From Hymenobacter rubidus (GTDB lineage Bacteria; Bacteroidota; Bacteroidia; Cytophagales; Hymenobacteraceae), in assembly GCF_016734815.1 (NCBI RefSeq), contig NZ_JAERQF010000026.1, positions 16,552 through 80,551 on the forward strand: a DNA stretch of 64,000 nucleotides, in the 5' to 3' direction. A model generated the notes under the pieces. The model did no database searches and was not told where the DNA came from. It worked only from the letters and a program-made list of their open reading frames with translations. A program made the position numbers and the translations under genes. Below, in pieces: positions 24,904 to 32,911 of the stretch (its first letter is position 1; each line of letters opens with the position of its first letter).

Positions 24904-25644
24904 ATGAATCTTGCCACCAACACCATGCTGCTCACCGGCGGCGCCTCGGGCATCGGGCTGGCGCTGGCCGTCCGTTTTCTGCAAGCCGGCAGCACGGTTA
25001 TCATCGTCGGCCGCCGCGCCGATAAGCTGGCCGAAGCCCAGCAGCGCTACCCCGGCCTCATCACGCGCCAGGCCGACGTGGCCGATGCCAGCGAGCGCGC
25101 CGCGCTGGTTCGCTGGGCCACCACCGAATACCCGGCTCTCAACGTGCTGGTAAACAACGCCGGCATCCAAAACCGCATCCAGCTGGCCAATGATGCCACT
25201 ACCGATTGGGAAGAGCGGCGGCAGGAATTGATTATCAACGTAGAAGCGCCCATTCATCTGGCTACGTTGCTGGTGCCCCACCTGCGCGAGCAAGCCAATC
25301 CGGCCATTATCAACGTCACGTCGGGCCTGTCGTTTGCGCCGGCGGCCTTTGTGCCCATCTACAGCGCCACCAAGGCGGCGCTGCATTCGTTCACGCTTTC
25401 GCTGCGCCACCAGCTGGCGCCCGTGGGCATTTCGGTGCTCGAAATTGTGCCCCCGGCCGTCGATACCGACCTCGGCGGCCCCGGCCTCCACACCTTTGGC
25501 GTGAACGTGGACGAGTTTGCCGATGCCGTGATGGCCCGCCTGGCAACGGGCGAGCAGGAAGTCGGCTACGGCTCCTCGGAAAAGTCCCGGCTGGCCTCCC
25601 GGGCCGAGCTGGACGAGCAATTCCGAATGATGAACAACCGGTAG
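24904..25644 (+). CDS. Short-chain dehydrogenase, DltE-like
   Basis: 246 residues from ATG 24904. TGGASGIG motif, VGRRADKL, NNAGIQNR, INVTSG with the catalytic Ser, and YSATKAALHSF (YxxxK). The C-terminus PVGISVLEIVPPAVDTDLGG and the overall pattern match the DltE/YciK-like SDR group often found alone. Probably NADP-dependent. A family A palindrome follows the gene. Confidence 0.9.
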   Translation: MNLATNTMLLTGGASGIGLALAVRFLQAGSTVIIVGRRADKLAEAQQRYPGLITRQADVADASERAALVRWATTEYPALNVLVNNAGIQNRIQLANDATTDWEERRQELIINVEAPIHLATLLVPHLREQANPAIINVTSGLSFAPAAFVPIYSATKAALHSFTLSLRHQLAPVGISVLEIVPPAVDTDLGGPGLHTFGVNVDEFADAVMARLATGEQEVGYGSSEKSRLASRAELDEQFRMMNNR

Positions 25645-25665
25645 CGGCACGAACACTAGTAGAAC

Positions 25666-25755
25666 GGTCATGCAGAGGCAGAGCATCTATACCTCGATAC
25701 CAATCCGGTCACTCCAACGAAGCGGTAAAGATGCTTCGCTGCGCTCTGCATGACC
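25666..25755. repeat. Intergenic palindrome, family A variant
   Basis: Arms begin GGTCATGCAGAGGCAGAGCA and end CGCTGCGCTCTGCATGACC. Both arms have CAGAG/CTCTG where the family norm is CTGAG/CTCAG, a compensating pair; the left arm also lost a few bases. Lies between the SDR and mqo stop codons. Confidence 0.85.
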
Positions 25756-25785
25756 GTTTCTTCAGTCAGCTATAATTCCTCTACC

Positions 25786-27291
25786 TCAAGCGTCCAGCCG
25801 CAGGGCTAGGTGACTGCGTTCGCGCACTGCTGCCGTTAGGGCCGAGTCGGGGGCGAGGGGCTGGCCGAAGGATGGTACCAGCTGCCGGAACCGGGCCTGC
25901 CACTCAGCCGAAGCAGCCCGCTCGGGGAAGCACTTCTGCACCAAATCGAGCATGATGGCCACGGCCGTGCTGGCGCCAGGCGAGGCCCCCAGCAACGCCG
26001 CGATGGAGCCATCGGCGGCCGTCACCATCTCGGTGCCAAATTCCAGCACGCCGCCCTGCTTCTTGTCCTTTTTGATGACCTGCACGCGCTGGCCGGCCAC
26101 TTCGAGCTGCCAGTCGTCGGGGTTGGCCTGGGGGTAGTATTCGCGCAGCGCGGCGGTGCGTTCCTGCGGCGATTGCAGCACCTGGCCGATGAGGTACTTG
26201 GTCAGGCCCAGGTTGCGGGCGCCGGCGTAGAGCAGCGGCCGGATGTTGCCCAGCTCAATGGAGCGGAACAAATCGGTGTACGAACCCTTCTTCAAAAACT
26301 TGGTGCTGAAGCCGGCGTAGGGCCCGAAAAGCAGCTCCTTGCGGCCGTTTATCTGGCGCGTGTCGAGGTGGGGCATCGACATGGGCGGGGCGCCGAGGGC
26401 GGGCTTGCCGTACACTTTGGCCTCGTGCCGGGCAATTACGGCGGGGTTCTGGCACTTCAGCCACTGCCCGCTCACGGGGAAGCCGCCAAAGCCGTTGGCC
26501 TCCGGAATGCCCGATTTTTCGAGCAGCGGCAGCGAGCCTCCACCGGCCCCGATGAACACGAAACGAGCCCGTGCAATGACTTTTTCGCCGGTGGCCAGGT
26601 TGCGGATTTTCAGGCGCCAGATGCCGTCGTCTTTGCGCTTGAAGCTTTCCACCTCGTGGCCCAGGTGCAAATCGACGCCCGGCAGGCCCTTGAGGTAGTT
26701 GGACAAGCTGCGGGCGAGGGCCCCAAAATTCACGTCGGTGCCAATGGCCATGCGCGTGGCCGCCACGGGCTCGGCCGGGTCGCGGCCGTCCATCACCAGC
26801 GGAATCCACTGAGCAATCTGGGCCGGGTCTTCGCTGAATTCCATGCCTTGGAACAAGGGCGAGTGCAGCAGCGCGGCGTGGCGCTTGCGCAGGTATTCCA
26901 CGTTGGCCGCGCCCCACACGAAGCTCATGTGCGGGATGGTGTGAATGAAGGCAGTAGGGTCGGGGAGGAGGCCTTCCAGCACCAGCGAGGCCCAGAACTG
27001 CTTGCTCAGCTCAAATTGCTCGGCAATTTTATCGGCCTTGCTGATGTCGATGGAGCCATCGGGCCGCTCGGGGGTATAGTTGAGCTCGCAGAAGGCCGAG
27101 TGGCCGGTGCCGGCGTTGTTCCAGGCGTCGGAGCTTTCGGCGGCCACGGCGTCGAGGCGCTCGTAGCCGGAAACAGTCAGGTTGGGGTCGAGGGTTTTGA
27201 GCAGCACGCCGAGGGTGGCGCTCATGATGCCCGCGCCAATAAGCAGGACGTCGGAAACAGGTTTGGCGGAGGTTTGGTCCGTTGGGGTCAT
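25786..27291 (-). CDS. mqo: Malate:quinone oxidoreductase
   Basis: 501 residues from ATG 27291; the longer upstream frame has no sensible N-terminus. Membrane-associated FAD enzyme that oxidises malate to oxaloacetate and reduces quinone, serving the TCA cycle and respiratory chain. Visible: VLLIGAGIMSATLGVLLK (FAD Rossmann GxGxxS/G), SSDAWNNAGTGHSAFCELNYTP, FVWGAANVEYLRKRH, GTDVNFGALARSL, and the C-terminal GASPGASTAVAIMLDLV (FAD-binding). All are family hallmarks. Divergent from the asparaginase gene. Confidence 0.97.
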   Translation of the reverse strand: MTPTDQTSAKPVSDVLLIGAGIMSATLGVLLKTLDPNLTVSGYERLDAVAAESSDAWNNAGTGHSAFCELNYTPERPDGSIDISKADKIAEQFELSKQFWASLVLEGLLPDPTAFIHTIPHMSFVWGAANVEYLRKRHAALLHSPLFQGMEFSEDPAQIAQWIPLVMDGRDPAEPVAATRMAIGTDVNFGALARSLSNYLKGLPGVDLHLGHEVESFKRKDDGIWRLKIRNLATGEKVIARARFVFIGAGGGSLPLLEKSGIPEANGFGGFPVSGQWLKCQNPAVIARHEAKVYGKPALGAPPMSMPHLDTRQINGRKELLFGPYAGFSTKFLKKGSYTDLFRSIELGNIRPLLYAGARNLGLTKYLIGQVLQSPQERTAALREYYPQANPDDWQLEVAGQRVQVIKKDKKQGGVLEFGTEMVTAADGSIAALLGASPGASTAVAIMLDLVQKCFPERAASAEWQARFRQLVPSFGQPLAPDSALTAAVRERSHLALRLDA

Positions 27292-27372
27292 AGCAAAAAT
27301 CAGGAAAATGGCCTGAGGCAATACGGCAGACAGCCGGCGGGGGCTATTTGTTGGCGAAAAAACCAGCGGCAC

Positions 27373-27380
27373 TACCTTGC
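27373..27380 (+). promoter_or_regulatory. Possible ansA -7 box (TACCTTGC)
   Basis: Partial match to TAnnTTTG in the 180-base divergent mqo/ansA region; about 90 bases upstream of the ATG at 27472. Confidence 0.3.
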
Positions 27381-27471
27381 GCCTCCCTACGCCCATTTTC
27401 TTGTTGCTCCAATGGTCCGCGAGGCGAAGCAGGCGCGTAGTGGGTGCTTCCGTCGCCCGTTTTTTAGCTCC

Positions 27472-28557
27472 ATGCCCGATTTAGACCTGCCGCTGCTGCC
27501 CCTGCCCACCCGCGCCGACCCGGCCGATGCCACGGCCCCGCGCCTGCTCATTCTCTACACCGGCGGCACCGTGGGCATGGCCCTGAACCGCAGCAACGAG
27601 CTGGTGCCCATGAAATTCGGCCGCATCGACCACAAGATGCCCGACCTGGCCCGCCTGCCCCTGCGCCTGGCTATGCTGAGCCTGCCGGCCCCCATCGACA
27701 GCAGCAACGTGATGCCCGCCGACTGGCTGTACTGGGCCCAGCTTATTGGCCGGCACTACCCCGATTTCGATGGCTTCGTCATCTTGCACGGCACCGACAC
27801 CATGGCCTATTCGGCAGCGGCGCTGAGCTATGTGCTAAAGCATTTGGGCAAGCCCGTGGTGTTTACCGGGGCGCAGGTGCCCGTGGGGGCCAGCCGCTCC
27901 GATGCCCAGCGCAACCTCGTCACGGCCCTGGAAATAGCGGCGGCCCGCCACTCCCGCGCCCGCACGGTGCGTGTGCCCGAAGTGTGCGTGTTTTTCAACG
28001 ACGTGCTCATCCGGGGCACGCGGGCCAAAAAAGTGGAAAGCCACCAGTTTGCCGCCTTCAAAAGCGAAAACTACCCGCCGCTGGCCCGCGCCGGCATCGG
28101 CCTCGAATTTGACGACAAAAGCATTCGGCCGCTGCCGGCCGCGCGCCTGCAGGTGCACACCCGGCTCGAAACGGCTGTGGCTGTGCTGCGCCTGTTTCCG
28201 GGCATCACGGTGGCGGCGGTGCGTGCCATTTTGGGCATTCCGGGCCTGCGGGGCTGCGTGCTCGAAACCTACGGCTCGGGCAATGCGCCCACGGCCCCGT
28301 GGTTCCTGAATTGCCTGGCCGAGGCCCGCCAGCGCGGCGTGTGGCTCCTGAACGTGAGCCAGTGCGAGGAAGGCCGCGTGGTGCAGGGCAAGTACGAAAC
28401 CAGCTCCTACTTTGCCGAAATGGGCATCATTGGCGGCGACGACATCACCACCGAAGCGGCCGTGACCAAGCTCATGTTCGTGCTTGGCCTCGACGTGAGC
28501 GAGGCCCGCACCCGCGAGCTGCTGAGCCAGGATTTACGCGGCGAAATCACCCCCTGA
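27472..28557 (+). CDS. ansA: Type I L-asparaginase
   Basis: 361 residues from ATG 27472. Hydrolyses asparagine to aspartate and ammonia. The two asparaginase signatures are clear: LILYTGGTVGMAL with the nucleophilic Thr, and VILHGTDTMAYSAAALSY with the second Thr-Asp-Lys-class triad region. GSGNAP near the C-terminal domain and VFTGAQVPVGASRSDAQRNL are typical of cytoplasmic type I enzymes. No signal peptide, which supports the type I call. The frame continues far upstream on this strand opposite mqo, but that part is a shadow. Confidence 0.95.
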   Translation: MPDLDLPLLPLPTRADPADATAPRLLILYTGGTVGMALNRSNELVPMKFGRIDHKMPDLARLPLRLAMLSLPAPIDSSNVMPADWLYWAQLIGRHYPDFDGFVILHGTDTMAYSAAALSYVLKHLGKPVVFTGAQVPVGASRSDAQRNLVTALEIAAARHSRARTVRVPEVCVFFNDVLIRGTRAKKVESHQFAAFKSENYPPLARAGIGLEFDDKSIRPLPAARLQVHTRLETAVAVLRLFPGITVAAVRAILGIPGLRGCVLETYGSGNAPTAPWFLNCLAEARQRGVWLLNVSQCEEGRVVQGKYETSSYFAEMGIIGGDDITTEAAVTKLMFVLGLDVSEARTRELLSQDLRGEITP

Positions 28558-28564
28558 TTTTTCG

Positions 28565-28644
28565 CTGTCAGTTGCTGGTTGTCAGTTGCCAGCGTTTGAG
28601 CGACGGATAAAACTGTCAACCGACAACCAACAACTGACAACTAG
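28565..28644. repeat. Small inverted repeat before tRNA-Ser
   Basis: GTCAGTTGCTGGTTGTC (left) and its complement GACAACCAACAACTGAC (right), 16 of 17 positions matching, around a 36-base loop. It ends just before the tRNA promoter box and may act as the ansA terminator, though it lacks a T-run. Confidence 0.65.
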
Positions 28645-28648
28645 CTTC

Positions 28649-28656
28649 TATCTTTG
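28649..28656 (+). promoter_or_regulatory. tRNA-Ser -7 box (TATCTTTG)
   Basis: Exact TAnnTTTG, 20 bases before the tRNA 5' end, good spacing for transcription to start a few bases upstream of the mature RNA. Confidence 0.75.
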
Positions 28657-28675
28657 CCCCATCAACCGCCAACCT

Positions 28676-28763
28676 TGAGGGGTGTCCGAGTGGTCGAAGG
28701 AGCACGCCTGGAAAGTGTGTATGGGTCAAAAGCTCATCGTGGGTTCGAATCCCATCCCCTCAG
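28676..28763 (+). tRNA. tRNA-Ser (anticodon GGA)
   Basis: 88 nt. The acceptor stem TGAGGGG pairs with CCCCTCA at 28756-28762, with discriminator G. D-arm contains GAGTGGTCGAAGGAGCA, the anticodon loop is CTGGAAA (GGA, reading UCC/UCU), a long class II variable arm (GTATGGGTCAAAAGCTCATC) is present, and the T-arm is GTGGGTTCGAATCCCAT. The long variable arm is diagnostic for Ser. The CCA end is not encoded. Followed immediately by an intrinsic terminator and then by the PIN/ATPase module on the opposite strand. Confidence 0.97.
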
Positions 28764-28764
28764 C

Positions 28765-28800
28765 AAAAAGCCCGTTTCTGTGATGGAAACGGGCTTTTTT
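28765..28800 (+). terminator. tRNA-Ser intrinsic terminator
   Basis: AAAAAGCCCGTTTC, 7-base loop, complement with six T. Bidirectional; the PIN gene on the other strand stops within it. Confidence 0.9.
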
Positions 28801-29293
28801 ATGCGCTGCGCGGGCGAGTCATTTCGGCTGGGCAAAGAAATTCTATTCGCACGCCGTGATGTGTGAGTGCCGCATGATGTTCGTGCCAGTCTTTGTCGGC
28901 CGCATTCACTACCGGCGGGTTGGCCTCATGCGTGAGTGCCGCCGCCACAAACTTGCGGTCTGACAGGTCAAAACTGGCCAGCTCGGTGGCGTTGGGAAAG
29001 GCCACGAAGCTGCCATCCTCATCCAACTCCAACGCGACCTGCTCGCAATGCTGTGGATTATAGGCCGCCTGCTCTCGCACCCAGCGGTAAAACTGGTCGC
29101 CCGCTCCCGGCTGCCCACTATAGTTGCAGTGGCGCGCATACTCGGTTAAGATGTGCTCGGCATCGTCCAGAACAAGTATTTCGCCGGCTACGAGCCGCTC
29201 CAAGCGCTCCAGAGTGGCCAGTACGCAGGCCGGACTAGCGTCCGATTTCGCGTTGGCTACCACCAGCACATTGGTATCAATGAGGTAGTGCAT
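28799..29293 (-). CDS. PIN-domain nuclease
   Basis: 164 residues. MHYLIDTNVLVVAN gives the first acidic residue (Asp6) of a PIN ribonuclease fold; further acidic residues at expected places are Glu51 (HILTEYA), Asp112 (DLSDRKFVAAAL) and Asp133/135 (NAADKDW). Together they would bind Mg/Mn at the active site for RNA (or DNA) cleavage. It starts 3 bases after the stop of the AAA ATPase gene, so the two are almost certainly one transcript and translationally coupled. No VapB-type antitoxin is present, so this does not look like a VapBC pair; the partner is the ATPase. Ends in the tRNA terminator. Confidence 0.88.
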   Translation of the reverse strand: MHYLIDTNVLVVANAKSDASPACVLATLERLERLVAGEILVLDDAEHILTEYARHCNYSGQPGAGDQFYRWVREQAAYNPQHCEQVALELDEDGSFVAFPNATELASFDLSDRKFVAAALTHEANPPVVNAADKDWHEHHAALTHHGVRIEFLCPAEMTRPRSA

Positions 29294-29296
29294 GGC

Positions 29297-30676
29297 TTAT
29301 GACTGGCGCATCTTGCGTTTCATCTCCGCTTTGGTGCGGGCAGCGGCTTCCTCAAAGGCATCGCCGAAAAAGCCTTTGGGCCAATTGTGAATGTTGCCAT
29401 ACTCATCCAACTGCAGCGTGGTTAGCTCTGAGCGCCCCGCCTCAATATGGGTGAAATATAGCTTCACTGCCGCCGGGTCGATGGCTGTATCGGGCTGCAA
29501 AGTGTTTTCGGCAATGCGCCGTTGCAGGCGCTGCAACAGGTGTTCGCTGTGGCTTTCGAGCACAATCTGGAGCTTGCGCCGCTTGATGGCGTCAATGAAC
29601 ACATCGGCCAGCCCCGCTTGCACCGCCGGGTGCAGGTGAATCTCGGGCTGCTCCAGTATCACGGTGCTGCCCTCCGGCACATAAAACAGCAGCACCAGGA
29701 CAGGAAGTATCTGCGACACGCCAAAGCCCACATCCGTTAGAAACACGCTCGCCGACTCCGCCGTCCGCTGAATTCGCACCTCGTATTCCTTGCGGTTCGG
29801 CGCAATGGGCTGCACTTTGAAGGAGTAAATCAGGCCCAGCTCTTTCAGCCAGTGCGCGACGTGTTCCTCCACGGTGCGCTTGGGCTGGTCGGGGCCCATG
29901 TCGATGGTCGGGCCCTGGTTACGAGAGGAGAGGAGGGCGGCCACGGCGCGTTCGCCGCGGTTGCCGACACTTTGGGTTTGCTCTCCTGCCCAAACGTAAA
30001 GGCGGCTGGGGTATTCCCTGAGTGGTCCTAAATAATGAATACGATTGAATAGTTCTTCTAACTCGTAAGGTAAATTATTCTCTAAATGAATATCGTCAAA
30101 GGCAATGCTGTTAAAGCTTATATATTGATTTGCACTATAGAATTTAAGAGGCTTAACTAGCGGGCCGTTTTTTTCAAATCCAGATTTATGCTGTGAATAG
30201 CTGTAAAGCTTGTGGTATAATTCATCTAACACCAAAGGCACTATTCTTACGCCTATAACTTCATTGTCAACAGTATATTGGAAACTTTTAAGCTGAATAT
30301 TATCACTTGAGCGCATTACATCCGCCTTGAAGATTAATGGTTCATGCACCCAAAATTCATTATCAGCATTCAGTTCTTCATGAAAGAATACATTAGCAGC
30401 CTTCCAAGTAAATTCGAAACTCAATACACCTGGGTCTTGGTGTTGATGAAGAATATCATACATCGTCCCCAAGTCCACATACGACTTATCATCCCCTAAA
30501 TGCAGCACCCGCGACCGGTCCGACGACTCCACCGTCTGTTTTAGCATGAGCAGGAATTGCAGGATGCTGGACTTGCCCGAGGAGTTGGTGCCGAAGAAGC
30601 CGGTGAGGCTGCCAAAGGCAATATCGCCGGTGTCCTGCCAGGACTTGAAGTTTTGGATGCGCAGCTTTTCTAACAT
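29297..30676 (-). CDS. AAA/ABC-class ATPase, DUF3696-like, partner of the PIN nuclease
   Basis: 459 residues from ATG 30676 (MLEKLRIQNFKSW); upstream frame codons are not protein-like. Walker A is FGTNSSGKSS at residues 29-37. An ABC-type signature occurs as LTDVGFGVSQILPVL, Walker B as STVILEQPEIHLHP around residue 340, and the H-loop as IVLESHSEHLLQRLQRRI. Order and spacing match OLD/RecF-like, DUF3696-type SMC-family ATPases, here without a TOPRIM domain. The C-terminal 60 residues (GRSELTTLQLDEYGNIHNWPKGFFGDAFEE) are typical of the DUF3696 end. The middle of the gene (about 30030-30480) is strongly AT-rich against GC-rich ends, suggesting recent transfer or recombination. Forms a coupled pair with the PIN gene. 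Confidence 0.88.
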   Translation of the reverse strand: MLEKLRIQNFKSWQDTGDIAFGSLTGFFGTNSSGKSSILQFLLMLKQTVESSDRSRVLHLGDDKSYVDLGTMYDILHQHQDPGVLSFEFTWKAANVFFHEELNADNEFWVHEPLIFKADVMRSSDNIQLKSFQYTVDNEVIGVRIVPLVLDELYHKLYSYSQHKSGFEKNGPLVKPLKFYSANQYISFNSIAFDDIHLENNLPYELEELFNRIHYLGPLREYPSRLYVWAGEQTQSVGNRGERAVAALLSSRNQGPTIDMGPDQPKRTVEEHVAHWLKELGLIYSFKVQPIAPNRKEYEVRIQRTAESASVFLTDVGFGVSQILPVLVLLFYVPEGSTVILEQPEIHLHPAVQAGLADVFIDAIKRRKLQIVLESHSEHLLQRLQRRIAENTLQPDTAIDPAAVKLYFTHIEAGRSELTTLQLDEYGNIHNWPKGFFGDAFEEAAARTKAEMKRKMRQS

Positions 30677-30795
30677 GGTGCGAAGGAAACGAACAATCGG
30701 TGAATGCCACGAACGGTAACCAACTGCCCGCCCCAACCTGAACCCTAAAAACCCGTTACCTTCCCGGCGCAACCTCCTAACCCCCGCGCCCTCTT

Positions 30796-32238
30796 ATGAC
30801 CCCAACTCCGACGCCTCCTACCGCCGCCGCTGGTGCGGTAGAAAAAGACAACAAGCGCATCACCACCGGCTGGACCTTCTACGACTGGGCCAACTCGGTG
30901 TATCCGCTGGTGATTACCAGCTCGATTTTCCCGATTTACTGGTCCAGCGTCATCAAGGATATTACCCACACCGACAGCGGCCAGAGTCCGGTGAGCTTCC
31001 TGGGCATGCAGGTGCCGGGCTCGTCGCTGCTGAACTACGCCATTTCGGCCTCGTTCCTGCTCATTGCGCTAGTAAGCCCGTTCCTAACGTCGCTGGCCGA
31101 TTTTTCGGGGCGGAAAAAGTTGTTTCTGCAGGTGTTCTGCTACATCGGGGCCATTTCCTGCGCGGGGCTTTACTTCTTTGATACCTCCACGCTCACCATG
31201 TCAACGTTCATTTTCATTGCGGCCACGGTGGGCTTCTCGGGCAGCATTGTGTTTTACAATTCCTATTTGCCTGAAATCAGTTCCGAAGAGAAATTCGATT
31301 CGCTCTCGGCCAAAGGCTTTTCGATGGGCTATGTGGGCTCAGTTATTCTGTTGATTATTTGCCTGGTGATAAATCAATTTCCCGAAAAGCTGGGAATTAC
31401 CGGCGAACACGCGCACGAAACGGCTGCTAAAATATCGTTCCTCCTCACCGGTATCTGGTGGGCCGGCTTCGCCCAGATTCCCTTCGCCACCCTGCCGCCC
31501 GACCGCGGCCGCCCAGCCGATGCCCCCGCCGCCGAGGGCGGCTGGCTGCTCAACGGCTTCCGCGAGCTGGGCAAGGTCTGGGACCAGCTCAAGCAGCTGC
31601 CCAACGTGAAGAAATTCCTGCTCGCCTACTTCACCTACAACATGGGCGTGCAAACGGTGATGTACGTGGCTACCCTCTTCGGCACCGATGAGCTGCACCT
31701 CGAATCCGGCGCGCTCATCCTCACCATTCTGCTGTTGCAGGTGGTGGCCATCGCGGGCGCTTACCTGTTCGCCAAGCTCTCCGAGCGCATCGGCAACACC
31801 CGGGCCCTGAGCTGGTCGGTGTTCATCTGGATGCTGATTTGCATTGCCGGCTATTTTGTGCAGGCCGGCTGGAGCTTCTATGCGCTGGCCAGCGTCATCG
31901 GCCTCACCATGGGTGCCATCCAGAGCCTGAGCCGCAGCACCTACTCCAAGATTATTCCCGAAAACACGCCCAATTCGGCCGCCTTCTTCAGCTTCTTCGA
32001 CGTGACCGAGAAGCTGAGCATTGTTATCGGCACGGCCACGTTTGGCATCATCAACCAGGTCACGGGCTCGATGCGCAACAGCCTGCTGGCGCTGATTGTA
32101 TTCTTCATGCTGGGGCTGTATTTCCTGCTCCAGCTGCGCGGCAAGAAGCTGCGCGAAGATTCACTCGGCCCGGTAAGCGTGCCCGGCCCGCCGCCCGCCT
32201 CCGCCGCTGCCGAAATGGGTGCTCCGATGACGCGCTAG
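30796..32238 (+). CDS. MFS transporter, UMF1/Atg22-like
   Basis: 480 residues, about twelve hydrophobic segments. TGWTFYDWANSVYPLVITSSIFPIYW near the N-terminus is the hallmark of UMF1-type MFS proteins (YDWANSxY). Other cues: PFLTSLADFSGRKK (MFS motif A), FYNSYLPEISSEEKFDSLSAKGFSMGYVGS, and SRSTYSKIIPENTPNSAAFFSFFDVTEKLS. The substrate is unknown; the family relates to eukaryotic Atg22 amino-acid exporters. The Pro-rich N- and C-termini face the cytoplasm. Monocistronic, or followed by the DinB gene 49 bases downstream. Confidence 0.92.
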   Translation: MTPTPTPPTAAAGAVEKDNKRITTGWTFYDWANSVYPLVITSSIFPIYWSSVIKDITHTDSGQSPVSFLGMQVPGSSLLNYAISASFLLIALVSPFLTSLADFSGRKKLFLQVFCYIGAISCAGLYFFDTSTLTMSTFIFIAATVGFSGSIVFYNSYLPEISSEEKFDSLSAKGFSMGYVGSVILLIICLVINQFPEKLGITGEHAHETAAKISFLLTGIWWAGFAQIPFATLPPDRGRPADAPAAEGGWLLNGFRELGKVWDQLKQLPNVKKFLLAYFTYNMGVQTVMYVATLFGTDELHLESGALILTILLLQVVAIAGAYLFAKLSERIGNTRALSWSVFIWMLICIAGYFVQAGWSFYALASVIGLTMGAIQSLSRSTYSKIIPENTPNSAAFFSFFDVTEKLSIVIGTATFGIINQVTGSMRNSLLALIVFFMLGLYFLLQLRGKKLREDSLGPVSVPGPPPASAAAEMGAPMTR

Positions 32239-32287
32239 CCGCCAATTGGCTTACTTTGCGCTTCCCATTCTCACCCTTTTGAGTCCC

Positions 32288-32806
32288 ATGTACACCTCAT
32301 CCATTCAGAAAAACATTCTGGCCGAGCTTAACCACGAGCTGGCCCAAACCCGCCGCATCCTTGAGCGGGTACCCTACGACAAAGCCGACTACAAGCCGCA
32401 CCCCAAAAGCATGAGCCTGTGGCAACTGGCTAGCCATGTGGTAAACCTGCTGGCTTTCAACACCCTTTTCGTTACTCACGACTCGCGCGACTTCCTCGAC
32501 CCCAACGCACCCAAGCCCGGCCCCACCACCACGAGCCTGGAGGAACTGCTGGTCCGCTTCGACGAATACAGCGCCACCCTGAAACAAGAGCTGCAGCAGA
32601 GCGACGATGAGAAGCTGACGCAAAAATTCAAGCTCCACCGCGGCGAACACGTGGTATTCGATTACCCCAAAGCCACCGCTATCCGCATCATGGGCCTCAA
32701 CCACAGCATTCACCACCGCGGCCAGCTCACGGTGTACCTGCGTTTGCTCGACATTCCCGTGCCCGGCCTCTACGGCCCCAGCGCCGACGAGAAGCCCGGC
32801 GCGTAA
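32288..32806 (+). CDS. DinB-family protein
   Basis: 172 residues from ATG 32288. A four-helix DinB/YfiT-like protein: helices LAELNHELAQTRRILERV, MSLWQLASHVVNLLAF with a His, and NHSIHHRGQLTVYLRLLDIPVPGLYGPSADE, the conserved C-terminal HHRGQL...PxxYGPS motif. The three His residues bind a divalent metal in the family, several members of which are thiol-dependent transferases or hydrolases. Exact function unknown. Ends in a strong terminator. Confidence 0.92.
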   Translation: MYTSSIQKNILAELNHELAQTRRILERVPYDKADYKPHPKSMSLWQLASHVVNLLAFNTLFVTHDSRDFLDPNAPKPGPTTTSLEELLVRFDEYSATLKQELQQSDDEKLTQKFKLHRGEHVVFDYPKATAIRIMGLNHSIHHRGQLTVYLRLLDIPVPGLYGPSADEKPGA

Positions 32807-32823
32807 GCCAGCGGTTCCTTGCT

Positions 32824-32857
32824 AAAAGTCATGCTCATTCGGGCATGACTTTTTTTG
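32824..32857 (+). terminator. Intrinsic terminator
   Basis: AAAAGTCATGC, short loop, GCATGACT and seven T. The stem core GTCATGC matches the outer end of the family A repeats. Confidence 0.85.
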
Positions 32858-32911
32858 TGCCTTCTTTCGCCCGTGATTTCCCTTCCTTCCGCTTTTTTGC
32901 GACTGTCCGCC

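Noticed and set aside
26173..27471. Long plus-strand extension upstream of ansA
   Set aside because: It lies opposite mqo and translates to Gly/His/Val-rich nonsense; ansA begins at 27472 with the family motif soon after.
28654..28866. A 70-residue frame across tRNA-Ser
   Set aside because: It runs through the tRNA and its terminator, which explain the sequence fully.
28799..29293. PIN gene as a VapBC toxin
   Set aside because: No antitoxin-sized gene adjoins; the only coupled partner is the ATPase.
28676..30790. tRNA-Ser as the attachment site of an integrated island
   Set aside because: No integrase is present and no copy of the tRNA 3' end (GGGTTCGAATCCC) was found on the far side of the ATPase gene.
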